NCBI GenBank assembly: GCA_028278405.1 | Contig: JANQEK010000018.1 | Span: 1 to 64,000 of the forward strand | Origin: Nitrospinaceae bacterium | GTDB lineage: Bacteria > Nitrospinota > Nitrospinia > Nitrospinales > Nitrospinaceae | Reading direction: 5' to 3' | DNA: 64,000 bases | Program-made: the position numbers and the translations under genes | Notes under the pieces: generated by a model | The model's database searches: none | What the model was told of the DNA's origin: nothing | What the model saw: the letters and a program-made list of their open reading frames with translations, nothing else | Shown: one piece after another, positions 43,691 through 51,483 of the stretch | How positions within the stretch are numbered: position 1 is the first letter of the stretch | Layout: each line of letters starts with the position of its first letter

Positions 43691-45358
43691 ATGAGTATGT
43701 ACAAGACCGAATCGAAAGGAAATCGCAGGTTGTACCGGCTAGTTGTTGGCTTTGGGATAATCCTGTGGGTTATGACACCCGGATGGGTGATTGCTCTTCC
43801 CAAGGGCGGCGACATTGTTTCCGGAACGGGTAGTATTCAACAACCGTCCAGACAAAACCTGGTGATTGAACAGAAAAGCCAACATTTGATCACTAACTGG
43901 AAGAAATTCAGCATCGGCTCGGCGGAATCGGTTACCTTCAATCAACCCGGTCCCAGCGCGGTGGCGCTTAATCGGGTGATTGGTGTGAACCCCAGCATCA
44001 TTCTCGGAAAACTCTCAGCTAACGGTCAGGTATTTTTGAGCAACCCGTCCGGAGTCGTATTCGGAAAAAATGCCAAGGTCGATGTGCATGGTCTTTTGGC
44101 AACAACGCTCAACATCTCGAATGAAAATTTTCTAAGGGGCAATTATCAGTTTTCAGAAGGTAAGTACCGACCTTTAGCCGCAATCATTAATCTTGGAGAA
44201 ATCAATGCAGCACGCTATGTCGGCCTGGCTGCTCCGGTGGTGGTCAATACCGGTTCCATTGTGGTGGCAGATATGGGATCCGTCGCGCTGGCTTCTGGAA
44301 CAACGGCGACTTTGGATTTCAATGGTGACGGCCTGATTAATTTCGCAGTGTCCGATGATCGACCTTATAAAAAGAGACTCATCAAAGGCCGGATTCACAA
44401 CAGTGGGCTCATTCGTGCAAACGGTGGACAAGTTATGTTAACCGCCAGCTCTGCCGGACACGTGATTGGCAGCGTGGTCAATCACTCCGGCGTCATCGAA
44501 GCCCAAACCGTTCAGGCGAAAGACGGAAAAATCATATTATCCGGCGGAAGTCAGGGCAATGTTCAGATTTCCGGAACATTGGACGCTTCAAATGTGCTTG
44601 TCAAAGCCGATGAAGTAACTGTGGGCGCTCGCAAGTTCTCATGGGTCAATTATTACGATCGGGATCCTCGAAAAGTGGAAGCCAAGTCATTGTCGACCAA
44701 CAATGGAGACATCCATATTGTGGCCAATGATCTGAACATTAGAGGCGATCTGGACAGCGGCACGGGCGATGTTTCCTTTACTCTCGCGAATGGCCGCGAT
44801 CTGAATCTCGCACCCGGCAATCCCCGTACAGGGTTGGGAGGAGATGATCTCAGCCGCATTTATGCGGAGAACCTGGTACTCAAGACGAAAGGTGATATTA
44901 ACGTCGATGGTATTACCGAGAAACATACGGGTGGGATTAAAGACTCCGTAATCCTGAAGTCCACCGGCGGGGACATTAATTTTGAAGGTGAGGCTTCTTC
45001 TTTCCCGGCTTTAAAAGCGTCTGCGACCAACGATATTAACGTGATGACGAATGTCACGACCACTCAGGGCGATTTTATAGGGGTGGCAGACAGCGATGAC
45101 GACGGCAAGGGTGATTTCAATGTGGACCCGGGTGTGGTCATTGCTTCGGCACGGGATATTGATGTGAGTGCTCCCACGATCAATGCCGATAATGATGAGT
45201 CATTCGATGAAACCCGTGACTTGATTCTGAACGGTAAAGTGGAAAACGGCGATGATCTTCCTCCTGTCGCTTCCATTGAGACCGAAGCTATTCAACAAGG
45301 ATCTCTGGGTAGTTTCCTCACTGAATTTTTCGAGAACGGTGGTCCCAGCGGTTGTTGA
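43691..45358 (+). CDS. TpsA-type secreted protein with haemagglutinin secretion domain
   Basis: Exported beta-helix protein of 555 residues. An extended signal peptide (about 1-36) precedes the filamentous-haemagglutinin N-terminal secretion domain (about 37-280). This holds DIVSGTGSIQQ, NQPGPSAVALNRV and the NPSGVVFG motif typical of TpsA. The rest is short beta-helix repeats with Asp-rich turns, such as DFNGDG and DSDDDGKGD, that may bind calcium. It is short for a TpsA adhesin. Its only cysteine is the final residue (GGPSGC). The cognate pore is probably TpsB at 40893. Confidence 0.88.
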   Translation: MSMYKTESKGNRRLYRLVVGFGIILWVMTPGWVIALPKGGDIVSGTGSIQQPSRQNLVIEQKSQHLITNWKKFSIGSAESVTFNQPGPSAVALNRVIGVNPSIILGKLSANGQVFLSNPSGVVFGKNAKVDVHGLLATTLNISNENFLRGNYQFSEGKYRPLAAIINLGEINAARYVGLAAPVVVNTGSIVVADMGSVALASGTTATLDFNGDGLINFAVSDDRPYKKRLIKGRIHNSGLIRANGGQVMLTASSAGHVIGSVVNHSGVIEAQTVQAKDGKIILSGGSQGNVQISGTLDASNVLVKADEVTVGARKFSWVNYYDRDPRKVEAKSLSTNNGDIHIVANDLNIRGDLDSGTGDVSFTLANGRDLNLAPGNPRTGLGGDDLSRIYAENLVLKTKGDINVDGITEKHTGGIKDSVILKSTGGDINFEGEASSFPALKASATNDINVMTNVTTTQGDFIGVADSDDDGKGDFNVDPGVVIASARDIDVSAPTINADNDESFDETRDLILNGKVENGDDLPPVASIETEAIQQGSLGSFLTEFFENGGPSGC

Positions 45359-45411
45359 TACAAGAGTATCCAATTCCTTTGCCGGGTTCTTTCCTGTGTT
45401 AAAATCTTTAC

Positions 45412-47643
45412 ATGAAAATTCGCTGGCGGAATGCCTTTACAGTATCCATCCTGATCACTCTGCTTTCCCTTTACATTTATTCCCTCAACCTTTCTTTTTT
45501 TAAACTTCTCGAGCTTAAAGCGTACGATTTTAAAATGTCCCTGCGAGGGTCGCGCCCGATTTCCGACCAGGTGGTGATCGTTGCAATAGACGAGCCCAGT
45601 TTGAAGCGATTGGGACGTTGGCCCTGGCCGCGCACCCGGTTGGCTCAATTGGTCGATAAATTATCGGAGTCCGGTGCGGCGGTGATCGGTTTCGACTTTT
45701 TGTTTCCCGAAAGAGAGGCTCATGTTTCCCTCGACAAAGTCAAAGACAATATTGCGAAAAGAAACCTGACTGGCATGAATCGGGAGAAATTGATGACTTG
45801 GTTGAAGGAAGTGGGCGATTCGGATTTCCGGCTCGCCGAGTCGATTCGCCGGTCGAAACGAACCGTACTGGGCTATTTCGTGTATGCGACTGCGGAGCAG
45901 GCAGCAGAGGATTCCGCCGCAATGATGGGGCAAAAGGAGTTTCAACTACTGGATTTCTCCCAGTATTCCATGGTCCAGTCCAGCGACCAATCGATCACTC
46001 CCGATTTCCTGCAACCCATTTATGCCGTAGGTCTCAGCCTCCCTTCTTTGATGGATGCCGCCAACAGCGCCGGTTACGTTTCATTTGTGCCGGAGCGCGA
46101 CGGGGTCATCCGCTTCATGCCCATGGTGCGGGTTCACAAGGAGGCGGCCTTTCCTCCATTCAGCCTGCAAATGTTGCGGGAAGCGACTCAGTTGAGTTCT
46201 GTCGTCCGGATTTATCCTCACCGGGTGGGAGAAGTTCGATTGGGGGATTCTCCAATCCCAGTAACCGAGAACGGGGATTTGCTGGTGAATTATTATGGAC
46301 CCATGCAGACGTTCACCTATCTGTCCGCTTCCAATGTACTGGATGGAACGGTAAAACCCATACAACTGAAAAATAAAATCGTCCTGATCGGTGGTACGGC
46401 TGCTGCTCTTCACGACCTGCACACCACACCTTATGGGCCTCTTTATCCTGGGGTCGAGGTGCATGCCAATGTCATCGAAAACATCATTCAGCAGGATTTT
46501 CTTGAACTTCCCCCATGGGTCCCGCTTCTGGATGTGGCAATAATTATCGTGACCGGAATTTTGTTGGGTCTGGTGGCTCTTTATTTCAAAGCCGTCGGTA
46601 CTGCAGTCTTACTGGTGGTTGGAGTGGCAGGGTACCTGTTTTTCGATTACATGTTGTTCACCCAGCAGGGCTTGTGGGTTCATACGGTGTTTCCGGTATT
46701 TTCCCAGTTCCTGGTTTACTTCGGAATCACTTTGTATCGTTTCACCTTTGAAGAAAAAGAAAAACGGTTTATCAAGAGCGCATTCAGCCAGTACCTCGCA
46801 CCGGCGGTGGTGGAGCAGCTGGTGGAAAATCCCAAACTGTTGAATCTGGGTGGAGAGGATAAGGTACTAACGGCTTTTTTCTCAGATGTGGCGGGCTTCT
46901 CTTCTATTTCAGAGCAGTTGACCGCACACGAATTAGTCATTTTATTGAATGAATATTTAACGGAGATGACCGATATTGTCATGCAATACGAAGGCACGGT
47001 CGACAAGTTTGAAGGCGACGCCATCATTGCTTTTTTTGGTGCACCCATCGATTTTAAAGATCATGCGACCCGGACCTGCTACGCAGCGCTGGATATGCAG
47101 AAGCGATTGGCCCAGTTGCGGAAAATCTGGAAAAAGAAAGGCCGGCACGAGTTGTTCATGCGTATCGGAATCAATACCGGAGAAGTGACGGTCGGAAACA
47201 TGGGCTCCGAAAACCGGTTTGATTACACCATGATCGGCGACCCCGTGAACGTAGCTGCACGGCTGGAGGGCGCCAACAAGCAATACCATACGCACACCAT
47301 GCTGAGCGAATTTACTTACGAGTTGGCAAAGAATGACATTGAAGCGCGTGAGCTGGACTCCATCCGTGTAGTCGGTAAGAAAGAGCCGATCAAGATTTAC
47401 GAATTGCTCGGACGCAAGGGAGAGATGGAAGATCATATCCGACTCATCCTTCCTCATTTTCAGGAAGGTCTCGAGCATTATAAAAACCAGCGGTGGGAGG
47501 AGGGCATCACCTGCTTTGAAAGCGCACTGAATTTGTACGAAGATGACGGCCCTTCGTTGACTTATTTTGAACGATGTATCACGTTTCAGTATCACCCGCC
47601 ACCCCCGGATTGGGACGGTGTTTTTGCCATGCGGACCAAATAG
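45412..47643 (+). CDS. CHASE2-domain adenylate cyclase
   Basis: Membrane sensor enzyme of 743 residues. One N-terminal helix leads to a periplasmic CHASE2 domain (about 35-330). Three helices follow (about 350-440), then a class III cyclase domain (about 470-650). The metal site is in FFSDVAGFSS and the second Asp in FEGDAIIAFFG. The Lys of VDKFEGDA and the Asp of FDYTMIGDP are the pair that selects ATP over GTP, so cAMP is the likely product. A TPR-like tail ends the protein. It starts 53 bp after tpsA. Confidence 0.92.
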   Translation: MKIRWRNAFTVSILITLLSLYIYSLNLSFFKLLELKAYDFKMSLRGSRPISDQVVIVAIDEPSLKRLGRWPWPRTRLAQLVDKLSESGAAVIGFDFLFPEREAHVSLDKVKDNIAKRNLTGMNREKLMTWLKEVGDSDFRLAESIRRSKRTVLGYFVYATAEQAAEDSAAMMGQKEFQLLDFSQYSMVQSSDQSITPDFLQPIYAVGLSLPSLMDAANSAGYVSFVPERDGVIRFMPMVRVHKEAAFPPFSLQMLREATQLSSVVRIYPHRVGEVRLGDSPIPVTENGDLLVNYYGPMQTFTYLSASNVLDGTVKPIQLKNKIVLIGGTAAALHDLHTTPYGPLYPGVEVHANVIENIIQQDFLELPPWVPLLDVAIIIVTGILLGLVALYFKAVGTAVLLVVGVAGYLFFDYMLFTQQGLWVHTVFPVFSQFLVYFGITLYRFTFEEKEKRFIKSAFSQYLAPAVVEQLVENPKLLNLGGEDKVLTAFFSDVAGFSSISEQLTAHELVILLNEYLTEMTDIVMQYEGTVDKFEGDAIIAFFGAPIDFKDHATRTCYAALDMQKRLAQLRKIWKKKGRHELFMRIGINTGEVTVGNMGSENRFDYTMIGDPVNVAARLEGANKQYHTHTMLSEFTYELAKNDIEARELDSIRVVGKKEPIKIYELLGRKGEMEDHIRLILPHFQEGLEHYKNQRWEEGITCFESALNLYEDDGPSLTYFERCITFQYHPPPPDWDGVFAMRTK

Positions 47644-47658
47644 AAAGGAAGTTTGGCT

Positions 47659-48024
47659 GTGATTTTTGGGGAGTATCTGGTAGAGCAGAGCATTATCCGG
47701 CAGGAAGACTTGGATCGGGCTTTGGAAATCCAAAAAACCGATCGGGTACCGCTCGGACAATTGGCAATGCAAAAAGGATTGATCAACAACAAACAACTGT
47801 TCCGGATTCTGTCCCGCCAGCGGAAACCTGACGAAAAAAGCAAAAGCTTCGGTAAACTGGCGGTGGAAATGGAATACCTGGATCAGGGGCAAGTGGAGAC
47901 GTTGTTGGAGCGGCAAACACACACCAACCGTCTGCTTGGGGAGATTCTGGTATCCCAGGGCCTCGTTTCCCAGATGGAGTTGATCAAGGCTTTGAAGAAA
48001 TTCAGGTCTCAAGACAAGAAATAA
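47659..48024 (+). CDS. Stand-alone MshEN / GspE-N-like repeat protein
   Basis: A 121-residue helical protein made of four similar units at about 3-25, 32-54, 64-86 and 93-115. Each follows (F/L)G-x2-(L/I)-(A/V/L)...L-x2-(A/I/L)-L-x2-Q. This matches the tandem motif of MshEN, the N-terminal domain of type II/IV secretion ATPases that binds cyclic di-GMP. The arginine usually before LG is missing in all four. No ATPase is attached. The GTG at 47659 sits 7 bases after AAGGAAG; a TTG at 47653 is too close to that site. It lies 15 bp after the cyclase gene. Confidence 0.75.
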   Translation: MIFGEYLVEQSIIRQEDLDRALEIQKTDRVPLGQLAMQKGLINNKQLFRILSRQRKPDEKSKSFGKLAVEMEYLDQGQVETLLERQTHTNRLLGEILVSQGLVSQMELIKALKKFRSQDKK

Positions 48025-48071
48025 TTAGGCTTTGACGTAAAGGAAGGGAAGTTTCCCAAGTCGGTTTTGGG

Positions 48072-48077
48072 TATAAT
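48072..48077 (+). promoter_or_regulatory. -10 box before the flavin reductase gene
   Basis: A perfect TATAAT lies 45 bp before the TTG start of the flavin reductase gene. No clear -35 is found at 16-18 bp. Confidence 0.4.
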
Positions 48078-48122
48078 AAACATTTTTTATGAACTGGATC
48101 TAAGGATTTTGAGGAGAGGACC

Positions 48123-48599
48123 TTGAAAAACAAAAAAGAGGTAGGCAAAGCCCTGGGTCGCGTTCCCAGCGGCCTTTTTGTCGTTACGGCAAAACATAAA
48201 GATTCAGAAGACGCGGTGTTGGCCAGTTGGGTCAACCAATGTTCGTTCGATCCTCCTGCGCTGACCGTGGCGCTCGGAGTAGCCCGACAGGCGCGGCTCC
48301 TTGTCGAAGCGTCCCAGGCATTTATTGTGAATGTATTGGGTAAGGAATCCAACGACCTGATGAAACATTTTTTCAAAGCTCCCGAGCCCGGCGTTTCGGT
48401 GTTCGATGGGTTAAAGGTGAGCAAGGGATTTCACGATATCAAAGTGCTGAATGATGCCATCGCTTATGTGGAATGCGAATTGCGTGAACAGACGGCTTTC
48501 GGAGATCATCTGGTGTACGTAGGAGAAATTGTCAGCGGTAAAATGTTGAAGGGGGGGGATCCCTACTTTCATGTTCGGGACAATGGATTCAATTACTGA
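48123..48599 (+). CDS. Flavin reductase-like FMN-binding protein
   Basis: Split-barrel flavoprotein of 158 residues: ALGRVPSGLFVVTAKH and ASWVNQCSFDPPALTVAL are the FMN-binding signature of flavin reductase-like proteins. It ends YFHVRDNGFNY. The start is TTG, chosen because GAGGAGAGG lies 4-12 bases upstream and the family N-terminus begins here. The electron partner is unknown. Convergent with the minus-strand operon ending at 48612. Confidence 0.88.
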   Translation: MKNKKEVGKALGRVPSGLFVVTAKHKDSEDAVLASWVNQCSFDPPALTVALGVARQARLLVEASQAFIVNVLGKESNDLMKHFFKAPEPGVSVFDGLKVSKGFHDIKVLNDAIAYVECELREQTAFGDHLVYVGEIVSGKMLKGGDPYFHVRDNGFNY

Positions 48600-48611
48600 G
48601 GTCGTGATGCG

Positions 48612-48878
48612 TTATTGCAGTCCGATCATTTTAAGTATGTCGGTCCGGGTCAGCGCCCAGTAGATCCCCACGGCAACGAAAATAAAGGCACCCACCCCTC
48701 CGGCCACGAGGAGGACCAGCCGTTTCGGATCTTTCTTATAGAAATCTTTGACGTCCACCGCAAAGCTTTCCACCACGCCTTCATCCGCGTGTTTCTTGAA
48801 CGTTTTATCGATGGCGTCCCGGCCGTAGATGATGCCGAAAATAATCGCTATGATCAGTATTTCGATAGCGCCGATCAT
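48612..48878 (-). CDS. Small two-helix membrane protein of unknown function
   Basis: An 88-residue protein with helices at about 5-20 and 56-76 and a charged loop between them (GRDAIDKTFKKHADEGVVES). The ATG at 48878 overlaps the stop codon of the SUMF1-fusion gene (ATGA); longer readings would run inside that gene. It is the last gene of the DUF58-BatA-SUMF1 operon. No family recognised. Confidence 0.75.
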   Translation of the reverse strand: MIGAIEILIIAIIFGIIYGRDAIDKTFKKHADEGVVESFAVDVKDFYKKDPKRLVLLVAGGVGAFIFVAVGIYWALTRTDILKMIGLQ

Positions 48879-51394
48879 GGGTTGAGTCCTGAGCCTTCCT
48901 GAACCACTTGTTCCAATCGTGTCGGAATGAATAAATGCTCCAGAGAGGTCAGCCGCTTGGGTGCAGAACTTTCCGATTCGTTCTGAGCGCACCGGAATCC
49001 GTAATCATCCAGCGCCGTATTCGGATAGCTGTTGTTCCGGAAAGAGGCGTAAACAAAGGATCTAAGGTCTCTCCAGGATCCGCCTTTGAGGACCTTGAAT
49101 TCCCCCCCGATCTGTCCCTTTGGATTTAGATTGTGATTTTCTTCCTTATAATACTCTCGATCATACCAGTCGTCCACCCATTCTTTGACGTTGCCCAGCA
49201 TGTGAAATAGTCCAAATTGGCTTTTCCCTTCCGGCATGGAATTGACCGGAACCATGACGCGGTGAGCGATCTCCTCGGTCCAGCTTTGCCGGTACCGTGC
49301 TTTTTGAGGGGTGATGGGATCGTTTCCCCAGGGAAAGAAATTTCCCACAGTTCCACGAGCCGCTTTTTCCCATTCCGCTTCGGTGGGCAGGCGTTTGTGT
49401 TTCCATTTGCAGAAAGCCGCTGCCCCGAACCAGGTCACGTTGTTGATGGGATAGGATTCCAAACCCTTTCGGGGCCTGAATTTTTTTTCAAGCACCAGCA
49501 TGCCGAATTTGCTGTCTTTATAAAATTTTTTGTAGGTTTTAACATCGTTTAAAAATTCGGCGAATTCGGATGCTGTCACTTCATATTTGTCGATGTAAAA
49601 GGCATCGAGATAAACTTTATGCTCCGGAGCTTCGTCATCGCCGTGCCCGTTGGCTCCCATGATGAACTGCCCTTTGGGAATCAGGATCATATGCTTTGGA
49701 GCTGAAAGGGAAACTTTGCTTAGAAGATTCCGTGCTTTCTCGGCGAAAAGGCCTTTGGGGCTTTGAGCCAGGTAACGGTCGAGCCATTGCCGGGCTTTAT
49801 CCTTCTGATTACCTTGAAATAAAATCCATCCCCCGAAAAAATTTATCTCAGGAATATTCGAATAATTTCCGAGAGCTTCGTTCAAATCCTTGATCATCGC
49901 ATCAACGGATTTTGAATCTTCAGCGTCGAGCACTTGCTGGTACCATTTTTCGGCGGCATCGAATTTTTTTTCAAGCACATGATAAAGCCCCAGATTCATA
50001 TGGGCCAGAGTGGTGAGTCGGTTTTTCTGTGAACTAATCTGAAGACCCTGTCGGGTAATGTCGATCGCCTTGGAAACGTTCCCCGTCTGATAATGAATCC
50101 AACCCAGTTGAATATAATTTTCGATGAATCGGGGAGCGCGATCGATGACGAACTCATATTGGACAATTGCTTTTTGGTATTCCTTTTGCCGGTAGTAAGC
50201 TTCTGCCATGCGTTGATTGATTTCGATGGCCTGCGGAAAGCGGGCTTGTAAACCTTCCAGGTATTTCAGGGCCAGATCCGCCTGTCCCATTTCCAGAATC
50301 ACGGTTCCAATGTTCAATTCAGTGAGCAACTGTCCCGGTTGCAGACGTTTCAAAATTTTCAAATGGAGCAACGCGCTCGCGAATTTTTTCTGTTTCAGGT
50401 ATATCCGCGTCAACATTTCATGCGCTCGGTAAAACCGGGGGTTGATCTGGGTTGCCTGCAATAGTATTGCTTCGGCTTTTTCAAAAGCCTTCGTTTCCAT
50501 GTAGGCCAGGCTCAGGTTAAACAACGTGGAAAAATTTCCGGGATCCGCTTTCAAGGCTCGTTCATAAGCATCGATGGACTGGTCGTGTTGTTTTAACTCC
50601 GAGTAAATGTTGCCCAAATTATTGAGTGCATCAATGGATTGGGGATTGATGCTTGCAGACTGCTCCAGATAAAAAATAGCGGCCTCGGGTTTGGCGGCGC
50701 GATACATCACCAGTCCGACGTTGGAAAAGTACGCTCCCAGGGTTTGCCTCTTGCCAAGGTTGTTCAAAAAATATTTGGAATCCTTTGTCACTCCAAACCG
50801 TTGCTCGTAGAATGAATCGGGAAATGCAACGCCACCTTCTGTGGCTTCGATGTTTACCCGGTATTCCTGGGAATCGTAGCGTACGAAAAAATGATTCGGC
50901 AGCGGCACCCCGAACAACGGTAGGTTCAACCGTTCGCCGAGAATAAGATACAGAAGAGACAGGTTCATACAATAACCCCGACGGGTTTGCAGTAAACCGT
51001 GCAGAAATAACTCGGCTGGATTGACTGGCATGCCCGCCGGGTCGAGCGCGTCGGTGTAACGGTATTTCCCTTCCTCATGAATGACCTTGCGCAGGATTTC
51101 AACAGTTTGTTTGGGAGAGGGATTGTCTTTGAGTTGATTGCGCGCCGACTCGGTCAACCGGTCCAGGGTTCGCTTGAGAGGGGCTGTGTTCAACTTTGGA
51201 TCCCAATGACGCGAGATCAAAAGGAGCGTTTCAGCCAGATCGATTTTATCTTCCGGGAGCGCCAGAGTGGTTACCAACTCTTCGGTTACCGAAATCTGGG
51301 CCGCCGCGACTTGAAGGGGTATCCCCCCGGTCAGGGCAAGAAAGAAAGCCAGGGCCCGGATCAGTTTGGGAATGCGTGGCGGTCGAAAAGTCAT
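48875..51394 (-). CDS. SirB1-like / TPR / SUMF1 fusion protein, exported
   Basis: Large exported protein. From the ATG at 51394 it has a signal peptide (about 1-32). A SirB1-type transglutaminase-like domain follows, with the Cys motif RRGYCMNLSLLYL and the His motif PNHFFVRY. Then come about eight TPR repeats over some 330 residues. A C-terminal SUMF1/formylglycine-generating-enzyme-like domain covers about the last 270 residues (IPKGQFIMGANG, LPTEAEWEKAARG, LGNVKEWVDDWY, FRCA). The ATG at 51442 is possible but spoils the signal. It overlaps the next gene by 4 bases. The fusion order is unusual; the function is unknown. Confidence 0.8.
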   Translation of the reverse strand: MTFRPPRIPKLIRALAFFLALTGGIPLQVAAAQISVTEELVTTLALPEDKIDLAETLLLISRHWDPKLNTAPLKRTLDRLTESARNQLKDNPSPKQTVEILRKVIHEEGKYRYTDALDPAGMPVNPAELFLHGLLQTRRGYCMNLSLLYLILGERLNLPLFGVPLPNHFFVRYDSQEYRVNIEATEGGVAFPDSFYEQRFGVTKDSKYFLNNLGKRQTLGAYFSNVGLVMYRAAKPEAAIFYLEQSASINPQSIDALNNLGNIYSELKQHDQSIDAYERALKADPGNFSTLFNLSLAYMETKAFEKAEAILLQATQINPRFYRAHEMLTRIYLKQKKFASALLHLKILKRLQPGQLLTELNIGTVILEMGQADLALKYLEGLQARFPQAIEINQRMAEAYYRQKEYQKAIVQYEFVIDRAPRFIENYIQLGWIHYQTGNVSKAIDITRQGLQISSQKNRLTTLAHMNLGLYHVLEKKFDAAEKWYQQVLDAEDSKSVDAMIKDLNEALGNYSNIPEINFFGGWILFQGNQKDKARQWLDRYLAQSPKGLFAEKARNLLSKVSLSAPKHMILIPKGQFIMGANGHGDDEAPEHKVYLDAFYIDKYEVTASEFAEFLNDVKTYKKFYKDSKFGMLVLEKKFRPRKGLESYPINNVTWFGAAAFCKWKHKRLPTEAEWEKAARGTVGNFFPWGNDPITPQKARYRQSWTEEIAHRVMVPVNSMPEGKSQFGLFHMLGNVKEWVDDWYDREYYKEENHNLNPKGQIGGEFKVLKGGSWRDLRSFVYASFRNNSYPNTALDDYGFRCAQNESESSAPKRLTSLEHLFIPTRLEQVVQEGSGLNP

Positions 51395-51483
51395 TGAAAA
51401 CTCAATAGTTATTTGGGTCGATGCGTCAAGGGTTGAAATCATTATATCAGAATGGGTTTCGCAAACCTACGGGGGGAATCGGT

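Noticed and set aside
46957-48012. A 351-codon minus-strand open frame across the cyclase and MshEN-like genes
   Set aside because: It spans two well-supported plus-strand genes and their gap and shows no family features.
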